DNA of 26,006 bases from a virus (IMGVR_UViG_3300020176_000083:1-26006); one strand, 5' to 3'; numbered from the stretch's first letter, positions 1 through 6,377 are shown. Program-made: numbers and translations. Notes: a model not told the origin generated them from the letters alone.

Positions 1-96
1 AGACCCAGAAGAATGACTGATGCGCGTCATCTCATAGGTCACCCAAAACTGATTGTCATCCCGCATGACTGCAAAACTCATTGGTAGATTTTCCAT
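1..96 (-). CDS. partial hypothetical protein, runs off the left edge
   Basis: The N-terminal 32 codons of an open frame that continues past position 1. I chose the ATG at 96 because a GGAG lies 6 bases upstream (103-106); an in-frame ATG at 108 has no such site. The visible part (MENLPMSFAVMRDD...) matches no family I recognise. It is the next gene of the recombination operon, 32 bases after the NinG-like gene, and is probably co-transcribed with it. Function unknown. Confidence 0.5.
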   Translation of the reverse strand, partial: MENLPMSFAVMRDDNQFWVTYEMTRISHSSGS

Positions 97-128
97 TGCT
101 TGCTCCATTAGTTATCCACAAACAGATA

Positions 129-731
129 TTAAGATTTTTCGTGGAACTTGTAAACCATTTTTTTACACTTTTTCGCAAAAATATTTTTAATGCGTTTGAG
201 ATAGTCAACTGAGTAGTCAACCTGGTGGTCATGGTCTTCTAGCCATTCAACTTTCTCGTGACCAATGCGCCATACCAATCCAACACGATAGCCAGAGACA
301 TTACCATTTCGATGTCTATTGCAAGCTACGCACTGTGCATGGCAATTCCAAAGATGAAATCTAAGGCTGTGTCCCTTCATCGATCCTCTGGCGATATAGT
401 GGCCTGCATCGACTTCACCACCTGTCTTTTCATAATTCAAGAACTTGTCACAAGAAATGCACCTGCGTTTGTAGTGACGATCTCTAGCTCGCACATAAGC
501 ATTAAATGCCGCTTGTGCTTCCTTCATCCACTGGCCTTTTGTCTTCAGTTTAGCTTTACGCTGTCGTAAATCGCTCTGTACTGCTTTGTGTCGGGTTTTC
601 TCGCCTTGAGGTGAACGTACATACTGGACTAGACATTCTGATGAACAGAACGCTTTTAAATTGCTCTGGTAGATTGAGTCAGCAGGAACCTTTTTGCGGC
701 AACTACTGCACCGTCTAGTTTTTTTATTCAT
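129..731 (-). CDS. ninG: NinG/Rap-like recombination nuclease
   Basis: A 200-residue protein resembling lambda NinG (Rap), a structure-specific endonuclease that cuts branched recombination intermediates in the cytoplasm. It has an N-terminal zinc-binding region (CSSC near residue 9, then FCSSEC), a basic linker, and a second Cys/His cluster with CISC, DAGHYIARGS, WNCHAQC and CNRHRNGN, the typical NinG metal-binding/HNH-like arrangement. Length matches NinG (about 200 residues). I take the ATG at 731, which overlaps the end of the preceding gene; a TTG one codon upstream is less likely. It ends an overlapping chain with the NinB-like gene, as in the lambda nin region. The family call rests on motif spacing, not on a search. 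Confidence 0.85.
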   Translation of the reverse strand: MNKKTRRCSSCRKKVPADSIYQSNLKAFCSSECLVQYVRSPQGEKTRHKAVQSDLRQRKAKLKTKGQWMKEAQAAFNAYVRARDRHYKRRCISCDKFLNYEKTGGEVDAGHYIARGSMKGHSLRFHLWNCHAQCVACNRHRNGNVSGYRVGLVWRIGHEKVEWLEDHDHQVDYSVDYLKRIKNIFAKKCKKMVYKFHEKS

Positions 732-1002
732 CAAAATCGTTCATTTCTGGATCAACTGCATCATACATTTGACTTGTAACTTCGTCAGACACTGCTTTTA
801 ACATTTGCATTTCACGAAGAGCTTCATTTCGCACATCGCTTTTCCAAACAGAATCGCGCATTGCATAAACGCCATTTTTGTCTTCATATAGTCGGTATCG
901 AAAAACTCCGACACACTTGCTTCCGTCCCTTTCGTCGTATTGTTCAAGGTCTAAAAATTTTGAAAATTCTTCAATGTCTGAAGAAAAATTTTTATCTTTC
1001 AT
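724..1002 (-). CDS. hypothetical protein between NinB- and NinG-like genes
   Basis: A 92-residue acidic protein with no family I recognise. The start is set at the ATG at 1002 because GGAG lies 7 bases upstream; the longer frame starting at 1041 would add 13 residues inside the NinB-like gene with no ribosome site. The C-terminus is acidic (VDPEMNDFDE). It overlaps its neighbours by 11 and 8 bases, so translational coupling is likely and a role near recombination is plausible. No membrane segment or metal-binding motif is visible. Confidence 0.65.
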   Translation of the reverse strand: MKDKNFSSDIEEFSKFLDLEQYDERDGSKCVGVFRYRLYEDKNGVYAMRDSVWKSDVRNEALREMQMLKAVSDEVTSQMYDAVDPEMNDFDE

Positions 1003-1324
1003 GAATTTGCTCCGTCTTGTCTTCATTCGGCCACTCCACACTTACGCCTAGACGCTCAGATGTGAATAAATTCATTTGCTCATAGAGTTGTTGCATTTGA
1101 ACTGTTGAAAGATCAGCTGATGAATCAATGTCTGGGAACATCGCTTTCATCACTGGGTGAACCATGTTGCATTTGACAAGGTTTTTTGTTGGTGCGATAG
1201 GCACTTTGATAATAGTACGCATATCTTCATGCCCTGCCTCAGTCAATGCAATAGCGAGCAATTCACAGTATTTGTGAAATGCCCGGTTCTGCTGAATTGT
1301 TCTGCGGTTTGTTTGGTCATCCAT
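992..1324 (-). CDS. NinB/Orf-like recombination protein
   Basis: A 110-residue protein. Its N-terminus (RTIQQNRAFHKYCELLA) fits the start of phage NinB/Orf-type proteins, which bind single-stranded DNA and act as recombination mediators, replacing bacterial RecFOR in lambda. The C-terminal half (VYEQMN-like helix, then ERLGVSVEWP) resembles small phage recombination proteins found next to ERF or NinG. The order with ERF, YqaJ and NinG supports the call. It overlaps the upstream HTH gene by 8 bases and the downstream gene by 11. Alternative: an uncharacterised phage family merely similar in length and position. Confidence 0.55.
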   Translation of the reverse strand: MDDQTNRRTIQQNRAFHKYCELLAIALTEAGHEDMRTIIKVPIAPTKNLVKCNMVHPVMKAMFPDIDSSADLSTVQMQQLYEQMNLFTSERLGVSVEWPNEDKTEQIHER

Positions 1325-1520
1325 AGTACGGCCAAGGCTTTCTCAAATACTCTATGAACTTAAAAGCAGGACTGCTGTCTGTTTTGTATGAGCGAACCGT
1401 GGTTTCTACCGCTTTGGCTGATCGCCCGATTTGCTTGGCTATGATGTGATACGGGATACCTTCAATGTGTAAAGCAATAATTTTACGTTTTTCTTTTTCA
1501 GTCAGTGGCTTTTGTGCCAT
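1317..1520 (-). CDS. small helix-turn-helix protein
   Basis: A 67-residue basic protein with a clear helix-turn-helix at about residues 13-45 (IIALHIEGIPYHIIAKQ, then GRSAKAVETTVRSY), like the DNA-binding segment of resolvase or sigma-type small phage regulators. It has no other domain. It could regulate this operon or act as an accessory DNA-binding protein. The ATG at 1520 lies inside the end of the upstream 55-residue gene and has GAGAAAGAGC just before it as a weak ribosome site. The DNA-binding fold is fairly sure; the target is unknown. Confidence 0.7.
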   Translation of the reverse strand: MAQKPLTEKEKRKIIALHIEGIPYHIIAKQIGRSAKAVETTVRSYKTDSSPAFKFIEYLRKPWPYYG

Positions 1521-1665
1521 GCTCTTTCTCCATTTCTCTAATTGTCTTTAACGCTGAGTTGAGAAACTCTTTAGCTTCTTTGTACTCATTCATTGTCATT
1601 TTAATCTCAGCCATTCGCAGATCGCGCCTAGCCTTGTCTTTTTTATGAAACTGCTCTGCTTTCAT
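1498..1665 (-). CDS. small charged hypothetical protein (55 aa)
   Basis: A 55-codon frame filling the gap between two HTH genes. The ATG at 1665 overlaps the TGA of the upstream gene as ATGA, a usual coupling arrangement here, and the frame ends 23 bases inside the downstream gene. The product starts MKAEQFHKKDKARRD, is very rich in Lys, Glu and Arg, and is probably one long alpha helix or coiled coil. No known family recognised. Good linkage and gap-filling support it as real. Confidence 0.55.
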   Translation of the reverse strand: MKAEQFHKKDKARRDLRMAEIKMTMNEYKEAKEFLNSALKTIREMEKEHGTKATD

Positions 1666-1859
1666 TTCATGTTCCTTTTCATGTATTCCAAAGTGCTAGT
1701 TGTTACGCCATGCTTTCTTGCAAGCTCTGGGTCGCTGTATTTACGCCAAGCCTCTTTGCGTTTCTTTTGTTCCTTCAAATCTTTGAAGATTTTCTCTTTT
1801 AAGACGGCATGAAGTTTGTGCGTCTTTTTTGTTTCATCGATCATATCTGTGTCTTTCAT
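1662..1859 (-). CDS. small basic protein with C-terminal HTH
   Basis: A 65-residue, very Lys-rich protein. Residues 1-40 are a charged helix; residues 42-64 (SDPELARKHGVTTSTLEYMK) look like a helix-turn-helix of the small phage type. The start at 1859 has AGGAAG 5 bases upstream. It follows a 61-base gap after the SSB-like gene that holds a hairpin with UUCG loop, so it may be expressed differently from the genes upstream. The role, regulatory or accessory, is inferred from the HTH only. Confidence 0.65.
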   Translation of the reverse strand: MKDTDMIDETKKTHKLHAVLKEKIFKDLKEQKKRKEAWRKYSDPELARKHGVTTSTLEYMKRNMK

Positions 1860-1895
1860 GTATACTTCCTAGTGCCTCATCGCTCCATTTGAGGT

Positions 1896-1920
1896 AGCCC
1901 CACTTCGGTGGGGCTTTATT
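1896..1920 (+). terminator. Rho-independent terminator facing the + direction, UUCG loop
   Basis: A perfect 8-bp stem, AGCCCCAC (1896-1903) with GTGGGGCT (1908-1915), closes a TTCG tetraloop, followed on the + strand by TTTATTT. The C(UUCG)G loop and the U-rich tail are both on the + strand. Read on the minus strand the loop is CGAA and the stem is followed by ACCTCAAA, not a U-tract. It lies in the only sizeable gap inside a minus-strand operon, so it would stop antisense transcription; for minus-strand mRNA it may act only as a stable hairpin. Confidence 0.65.
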
Positions 1921-2271
1921 TCAAAATGGGATTTCATCGTTTACGTCTGGATCAGGCATTGGAGTCTTAGGTTGAACAGGTTCGATATTCTGTCTGATCT
2001 GATTGGTGTGGTGATTGGCTTCAGCTTCACGCTTGGCCTTCATCTCTGCCTTTTTAACGTAGTAGTTTTCCCTCTCGACATCAGTCATCGGCCTGAACTT
2101 AAAACTGAGGTTTCCGTATTGATCCATCCAAGCACTAAACTTCAACGGCTCACCCATCACTTCTGAGTTGCCAGTAAAGTCAGGTGACTGCGGATTTTTC
2201 TTTTCTTTCTGCCGCCATGCTCTACCCCACCCATTATCTTTCGGGTATTCAATTTTTTCGTATTCGCTCAT
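1921..2271 (-). CDS. SSB-like single-stranded-DNA-binding protein candidate
   Basis: A 116-residue protein. Residues 20-65 carry KKNPQSPDFTG, then LKFSAWMDQYGNLSFKFRP, resembling a small beta-barrel family of phage proteins (KNPxxPDxxG followed by W and a G-N-x-S strand). The C-terminal third is polar and low-complexity and ends DPDVNDEIPF, closely matching the acidic tip of bacterial SSB (DDDIPF) that recruits repair enzymes. It sits directly after ERF and YqaJ with an ATGA overlap. I infer that it coats single-stranded DNA for the annealing pathway; no OB-fold search could be run. Alternative: an uncharacterised DUF protein. Confidence 0.55.
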   Translation of the reverse strand: MSEYEKIEYPKDNGWGRAWRQKEKKNPQSPDFTGNSEVMGEPLKFSAWMDQYGNLSFKFRPMTDVERENYYVKKAEMKAKREAEANHHTNQIRQNIEPVQPKTPMPDPDVNDEIPF

Positions 2272-2876
2272 TTCATTGCCTCAATCTTTTTTGCTTCTGT
2301 TTCAATGATTCGACACGCCTTGATCACTTGTTCGCCAAGCAACTCGATGTACTCTTTGTCGCGTTCTACACGAATCAAAAATGGCGGTAGTGATGGGTGA
2401 TAACTTAAAAAGTCCACCCACTGCACTTTTGGCATTACCCACATATAACCCATGACTTGCGGCTTGTAGATGCTAGGTAGCTTGCCATCTCGCAAATATT
2501 TGATGTGTGTACTTGGTGCAGGGCATTTGATTTCTATCGCACCATCAGCATTGACTAGCCCATCAGGGCTTATCCCCGCTTCATATTCTGCGTGTTTGAT
2601 GAAGCCTACGTCTGTCACCGATACACCACGCTCAAACTCAAAAAACGCTTTAGCGTCAGGTTCTAATTCTCGCCCACGAATCATCCATTCGTTTTCATAA
2701 GTCTCTGGTATCTCACCTGTGACCTTCTGAGCAATCAACTCATTGATGTATGTGTCAGCAGAGCTAGATGGTTTCCCATCTGCCCTGATCAATTTAGAAA
2801 AGCCTGAGCCAGACGGACAACCCAACCTGGCCGCAAACCATTCCTCACTTCTTTGTTCGTGATTCAGAATTCTCAT
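2268..2876 (-). CDS. YqaJ-type viral recombinase exonuclease
   Basis: A 202-residue PD-(D/E)XK nuclease of the YqaJ/lambda exonuclease family, which degrades one strand of double-stranded DNA ends to supply single strands for annealing. Visible motifs: RSEEWFAARLG near the N-terminus, GCPSGSGFSKLI at 19-30 (family GxxTAS-like region), SPDG with D105, and EIKCP with E115 and K117, the metal-binding catalytic core. Length is typical (about 200). It overlaps the ERF gene by ATGA, the standard exonuclease-annealase pairing. Confidence 0.93.
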   Translation of the reverse strand: MRILNHEQRSEEWFAARLGCPSGSGFSKLIRADGKPSSSADTYINELIAQKVTGEIPETYENEWMIRGRELEPDAKAFFEFERGVSVTDVGFIKHAEYEAGISPDGLVNADGAIEIKCPAPSTHIKYLRDGKLPSIYKPQVMGYMWVMPKVQWVDFLSYHPSLPPFLIRVERDKEYIELLGEQVIKACRIIETEAKKIEAMK

Positions 2877-3559
2877 TTTTCTTGTCCCCGAATATCCTTT
2901 CGTAGTTTGTCGAGAACTTCTGCTGATTGATCTTTCGTGGCCTGTCGCCCTTGCCCACTAGACTCTGACGTTTTGTCATGTTTGCCATTTTGTTGCTCCT
3001 TCTTACGTTTCAAAGTCGACATGGCATTGTCATATCTGGATTTCATAATATTCTCTGGCTTGTCGCACTGGAAAGCCTTACAGAAGCCTTCAATGTCTGC
3101 TTTGGTTTCATCAAGCAATTTCTTCATAGCGTTGAATTCAGTCACAGTAATATGTGTGTCCACGACATGACGACTCATAGCCAACTCAGCATCATCATCG
3201 ACTGATGGGATACCTGCGATTGCTTGTAGTGCATAACGCCTTGCATAAGTGATTGCTGACCCTGCTGACTGCGGATCGTATTTTGGCAAAGGCAAAACAA
3301 ATTCATGCTCTATCCATTCACCTGACTCATGCATCAATCGAGTTTGCACACCAACACCTTGTTCTGTTGATATTGGAAACTGTGCGTATCCGATTTTGTT
3401 GTTAGCCCATGCTTCTTTAATAGCCTTGATGACCGATGTTAGATCGGCATAGTTTGACTTAAAAAATGGGTTTGCTGAGTCTTTGACTGCACCTGTCATT
3501 TCAGACTGTGCTTTGATAAGTGCCGCCTGAATCTTGACGACTGATTCACTTGTTTTCAT
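2873..3559 (-). CDS. erf: ERF-family single-strand annealing recombinase
   Basis: A 228-residue protein of the ERF family (P22 Erf-like), which anneals complementary single strands in homologous recombination and genome circularisation. Conserved features: AMTGAVKDSANPFFKS-like N-terminal region with FFKSNYADLTSV, the central QTRLMHESGEW and GSAITYARRYAL, then an alpha-helical region and a charged C-terminal tail (about 170-228) of Lys, Gln and Ser, probably a partner-binding linker. It is the first gene after the terminator and promoter at 3583-3645. GGAG lies 7 bases before the ATG. Confidence 0.95.
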   Translation of the reverse strand: MKTSESVVKIQAALIKAQSEMTGAVKDSANPFFKSNYADLTSVIKAIKEAWANNKIGYAQFPISTEQGVGVQTRLMHESGEWIEHEFVLPLPKYDPQSAGSAITYARRYALQAIAGIPSVDDDAELAMSRHVVDTHITVTEFNAMKKLLDETKADIEGFCKAFQCDKPENIMKSRYDNAMSTLKRKKEQQNGKHDKTSESSGQGRQATKDQSAEVLDKLRKDIRGQEK

Positions 3560-3582
3560 TACATCGCTCCTATGTAAGTGAA

Positions 3583-3610
3583 TCTATATTCTATTGCGAA
3601 AAATTGTAAA
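3583..3610 (-). promoter_or_regulatory. predicted sigma70 promoter for the recombination operon
   Basis: On the minus strand TTTACA (3605-3610; 5 of 6 to TTGACA) is followed after 16 bases by TATAGA (3583-3588; 4 of 6 to TATAAT). The 5' untranslated region to the ERF start would be about 17 bases and holds GGAG. It sits directly downstream of the terminator of the lysis genes, which makes a new start of transcription here likely. Predicted from sequence only. Confidence 0.55.
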
Positions 3611-3618
3611 AGTAAAAC

Positions 3619-3645
3619 AAAAAAAACCCGCTAGGGGTTAGCGGG
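3619..3645 (-). terminator. Rho-independent terminator after the endolysin gene
   Basis: A perfect 7-bp stem, CCCGCTA (3627-3633) with TAGCGGG (3639-3645), has a 5-base loop and is followed on the minus strand by eight T (3619-3626). It starts 31 bases after the endolysin stop codon and closes the late structural and lysis transcription unit. Confidence 0.9.
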
Positions 3646-3676
3646 CGAATGAGGGGTCTCTGCGGGAACCCCTAAA

Positions 3677-4132
3677 CTAATCCATCAATTCAAAGTGCGG
3701 CCCGTCGATGAATGGACGCTTGCCTTCATGCCTTCTAGTGTCAATGTAACTGGTCATTGCTTTAGCCATAGACTTCCTCCATTCCCGAATGTCCATGACT
3801 GTCCAGGCTCCGCCCCATCTGACAGCGACATCAAGTTCAGTAGCGGCAATTTTCATTGCTTCAGCGATGTTGTCGTAGACGTTAATTTCCCAACAGCCTC
3901 GACCATCAATGTATGCCATCAGGTCAACTGCTAGGCCATCGAGATGCTTTGACTTCATTGTCTTTGATGCACCTTTAGCAACCAAGGCTTTCTGTTCTTC
4001 TTCTGTTCGCAAACCTTGAATGACACCAAAGTCTGTATCAGTCACCTCAATGGCTCGCTCAACGACTGCGACTAGACGCTCGTCAACGCCTTCTAAATTG
4101 TCTTTCGATTTCTTTGATAGCTTGTAGCTCAT
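3677..4132 (-). CDS. endolysin, M15-family peptidase
   Basis: A 151-residue single-domain zinc peptidase of the M15 family, similar in layout to the T5 endolysin (L-alanoyl-D-glutamate or D,D-peptidase), which cleaves peptidoglycan peptide stems. Zinc ligands by pattern are H63 and D70 in SKHLDGLAVDL and H146 in DGPHFEL; D143 is the likely catalytic acid. RTEEEQKAL at 42-50 is the usual substrate-side helix. There is no signal peptide or SAR helix, so export depends on the holin encoded directly upstream (ATGA overlap at 4129). Length fits the family. Confidence 0.93.
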   Translation of the reverse strand: MSYKLSKKSKDNLEGVDERLVAVVERAIEVTDTDFGVIQGLRTEEEQKALVAKGASKTMKSKHLDGLAVDLMAYIDGRGCWEINVYDNIAEAMKIAATELDVAVRWGGAWTVMDIREWRKSMAKAMTSYIDTRRHEGKRPFIDGPHFELMD

Positions 4133-4533
4133 TTCGTTAATCCTTTTGCCTTTTCAAAACTACGCATACCGCCAAGACCTAGCATACCCAGTAGGACTGT
4201 CATCAGCGAGTCCATATCGAACGTAGGGATTTCAGGTATCTCTGCCCCAGACCACGCAACTCCAAATACAATGAATGGAGCAAGTACAAAGTGATATCCC
4301 AACGCGACTCCGCATACCCATCCGATAAAGGGTCGCCATCCTGCGACAAAGATTGATCTGTGTTGGGCTTCTGCTTTGTTGACTTCAACTTGTGCCATAG
4401 CCGCTTCATGGGCTTGCTTTTCAGCCAGTGTTGCAATTTCATGGGCTAACTTTGCCTTTTGGTCTTTGTCCTCGACAACCTTATCGAGAACATTACTTAC
4501 TGCGGGAACTAGACTGCTGAGTAAACCTAACAC
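4129..4533 (-). CDS. holin, GTA-type three-transmembrane family
   Basis: A 134-residue inner-membrane protein of the 3-TM holin family first noted in gene transfer agents. Residues 20-58 are a charged helix with the family signature NKAEAQHRSIFVAGWRP at 52-68, followed by hydrophobic segments at about 62-92 and 108-124, with a further hydrophobic stretch at 1-16. It forms the membrane lesion that releases the endolysin. The start is GTG at 4533 with AAGGAG 7 bases upstream. The first 41 bases overlap the zinc-ribbon microprotein gene, so translation may be coupled. Confidence 0.85.
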   Translation of the reverse strand: MLGLLSSLVPAVSNVLDKVVEDKDQKAKLAHEIATLAEKQAHEAAMAQVEVNKAEAQHRSIFVAGWRPFIGWVCGVALGYHFVLAPFIVFGVAWSGAEIPEIPTFDMDSLMTVLLGMLGLGGMRSFEKAKGLTK

Positions 4534-4666
4534 GATCTATCTCCTTATCGTATGGTTTCCTGCCGCACTTATCACAACTGCCGACAGGTCGAAATAAAAA
4601 AGCACATCCACAGTCAGTGCGGTATTCGTGCTGTTCATACACATAACCACACATCTTGCGTTTCAC
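4493..4666 (-). CDS. zinc-ribbon-like Cys-rich microprotein (57 aa)
   Basis: A short frame that fills the gap between the EF-hand protein and the holin. I chose GTG at 4666, with AAGG about 10 bases upstream; an in-frame ATG at 4654 would give 53 residues. Five cysteines (C6, C19, C21, C31, C34) are arranged as MCG, DCGC and SCDKCGRK, the knuckle pattern of a zinc ribbon. The C-terminal tail (QQSSSRSK) is polar. It overlaps the holin start by 41 bases and contains the holin ribosome site. No family recognised. Coding status rests on the cysteine pattern and gap filling. Confidence 0.6.
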   Translation of the reverse strand: MKRKMCGYVYEQHEYRTDCGCAFLFRPVGSCDKCGRKPYDKEIDRVRFTQQSSSRSK

Positions 4667-4668
4667 GG

Positions 4669-4992
4669 CTAACTGCCTTTGTCTTGCTTCTTGCTGATCG
4701 CATCACTAGCAAAGAAAGCTGAACACAAGACAGCTATCGAGGCAAAGTAGGTAGGTGCGATGTCAGAAATAAGTTGAGCCGCTTTGCCCATGCCAAAAGC
4801 ATCAGCCAAGAATATGCCAAAGGGATACAACAAAAGGCCAAACAACGCAAACCACGCCATCTTACGTTGCGCGTCTCTTTGAGCATCAGCATCTTCCATT
4901 TTACGGCGGCGATCCTCAAGCTCAATAGCCAGTAACTCATCAGGGTCGAGAACGCCATTCCCGTTGGTGTCATACTTTTCTAACTCCGTCAT
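4669..4992 (-). CDS. EF-hand membrane protein upstream of holin
   Basis: A 107-residue protein with a complete canonical EF-hand loop at residues 8-19, DTNGNGVLDPDE (ligands D8, N10, N12, D16, E19), then a charged helix (20-44) and two hydrophobic helices at about 46-66 and 72-95. It should sit in the inner membrane with a calcium-binding N-terminal head. Similar EF-hand plus membrane proteins occur, as far as I recall, in marine phages without assigned function. It is adjacent to the holin cluster, so a role in lysis or membrane change is inferred only. It starts 4 bases after the stop of the upstream gene. Confidence 0.75.
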   Translation of the reverse strand: MTELEKYDTNGNGVLDPDELLAIELEDRRRKMEDADAQRDAQRKMAWFALFGLLLYPFGIFLADAFGMGKAAQLISDIAPTYFASIAVLCSAFFASDAISKKQDKGS

Positions 4993-4995
4993 TGC

Positions 4996-5727
4996 TTAAT
5001 CCTCGTCAAGAATGATATCAAATGCGGCTGTGATTCGTGCATTATTGGAACGAACCGTTGCTCTAACATCGATATCAGATTTTTCAGGTATCTTGATCGG
5101 GCAAGCAAACTGATAGAAATATTCGCCGCCATCACCGCAAACTTCAAATGTATGACCTACACGGAAAGCAGAGTCATCAAAGTAGCGAACAAACATATCG
5201 CCAGTAGCATCAGCACCATCCTGGCAAGTAGCAACACCTTGTATCAAGTATGCTGTATGGCCTGCGGGTACAGTATAGACAGCCATCAATGTCTGGCCTT
5301 TGCCCGCTGTGATTTGAGCAACTGTTGTAGCACCCGCTTTGATCGTGACATTGCCAACATTCGTCGCTGACCCGTTCGTTATGTAAGCGCGATAGACTCT
5401 AATGAACTCTGTTGTTGATGCATTACCTGTTGCCGCTGTCAACGTAATCGTTTCATTAGCTACGTTGTAATTTGCATCTAGTCCTTCAATGTAAACTTCT
5501 TTGTCAGCATCACTAGCGGATGCTCTGTCTACTGTAATTGTTGTAGCTGATGCCCAGGCTGACCAAGGGTATTCAGTATCGTTGACATCCCAGATAGTCC
5601 CTGTGTTGTTTTGTGACATGGCAGGAACAGCACCGAACTTATGTATGCTAGAAACATCTGCAAATTGACCTTTTGCGATACCTAGTGGTGCATTGGCTAA
5701 ACGCATACAATCCATCAGTTGAGACAT
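4996..5727 (-). CDS. beta-rich virion-like hypothetical protein
   Basis: A 243-residue protein rich in Thr, Ala, Val and Gly with alternating hydrophobic residues, probably all-beta. The middle (ITLTAATGNASTTEF, GNVTIKAGATTVAQI) and the region ending FACPIKIPEKSDIDVR resemble a structural protein widespread in marine phage genomes, where it is usually annotated as a virion protein. No signal peptide or membrane helix. It sits between membrane proteins, downstream of the fibre, so it may be a minor particle decoration or fibre-related protein. Function not proven. Confidence 0.65.
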   Translation of the reverse strand: MSQLMDCMRLANAPLGIAKGQFADVSSIHKFGAVPAMSQNNTGTIWDVNDTEYPWSAWASATTITVDRASASDADKEVYIEGLDANYNVANETITLTAATGNASTTEFIRVYRAYITNGSATNVGNVTIKAGATTVAQITAGKGQTLMAVYTVPAGHTAYLIQGVATCQDGADATGDMFVRYFDDSAFRVGHTFEVCGDGGEYFYQFACPIKIPEKSDIDVRATVRSNNARITAAFDIILDED

Positions 5728-5730
5728 TAG

Positions 5731-6180
5731 TTACTTTCCTTTAAGAGATATAAGCCACAGTAATAGGGCCACGGCCCCGCCAACCACACCGAGAACAGCA
5801 ATGCCAACAGCACCATACAAAAATCCATTCTGTATGGCTTTTTTTCTAGCCAGTTTCTTAGCTTCTGCACGTTTCTTTTCGTTTTCCCGCATTTGTTTGC
5901 GATTTGCGATGAACTTTTCGTAATCTGTCCATAGGCCAGGTCTCCCGGAATAGATAAAAAGTTGCTTTATTTCTGCCTCTCTAGATCGTATTTTTTCAAG
6001 TGCAAAGAAGCATTCCATATCACCATCTTTAGCTTTTTTCTCTATTTCTTCTTTAGCATCAGCTAGCTTAGTGAGTTGCGGCCCCATCTCGCCAACAGAT
6101 TGAACGTGACCTGCAAACTCTTTGATTGCGCCGATAGCCTCGTTTGCGATCTTGATAGCGGCTATGGCTTCAAAGATCAT
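5731..6180 (-). CDS. coiled-coil protein with C-terminal membrane helix
   Basis: A 149-residue protein. Residues 1-75 are helical with hydrophobic and charged repeats, 95-116 are strongly basic (KKRAEAKKLARKKA), and 120-145 form one membrane helix followed by a short KGK tail. Proteins of this shape are common in marine phages; a C-terminal anchor with a long helical body could be a virion or lysis-associated protein. There is no lipobox, so it is not an Rz1-type spanin. It is separated by only 2-3 bases from its neighbours. Function unknown. Confidence 0.65.
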   Translation of the reverse strand: MIFEAIAAIKIANEAIGAIKEFAGHVQSVGEMGPQLTKLADAKEEIEKKAKDGDMECFFALEKIRSREAEIKQLFIYSGRPGLWTDYEKFIANRKQMRENEKKRAEAKKLARKKAIQNGFLYGAVGIAVLGVVGGAVALLLWLISLKGK

Positions 6181-6182
6181 GG

Positions 6183-6377
6183 CTACGTCTTAGCGAGAAG
6201 GGAGATTAGGAGCATGATCGTCGCACCTGCTGTGCCGATCATTATGGCTTCGATCCGTTTGATTCTTAGAATTGTCTCAGTCCAACGCTCAGTGCAGACA
6301 GCCTCATGCTTGGCAAAATCTGCGGCCAAGCCGTCAATTCTTTCATGTGCTGATGCTACTGTACGTTTGTCCATCAT
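6183..6377 (-). CDS. small membrane protein (64 aa)
   Basis: A 64-residue protein: a helical N-terminal part (residues 8-42, with CTERWTETILRIKRIE) and one membrane helix at about 44-62 ending in AKT. It resembles small phage proteins annotated as putative holins or anti-holins, but a single helix and the presence of a clear holin downstream make that uncertain. Two consecutive ATG codons open the frame; GAGGACGC before the first is the ribosome site. An extended -10 promoter lies just upstream (6400-6408). Confidence 0.65.
   Translation of the reverse strand: MMDKRTVASAHERIDGLAADFAKHEAVCTERWTETILRIKRIEAIMIGTAGATIMLLISLLAKT

Noticed and set aside
3652-3673. A second hairpin, AGGGGT with ACCCCT, next to the endolysin stop
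   Set aside because: Loop of 10 bases and no U-run on either strand; the neighbouring hairpin at 3627-3645 is the clear terminator.
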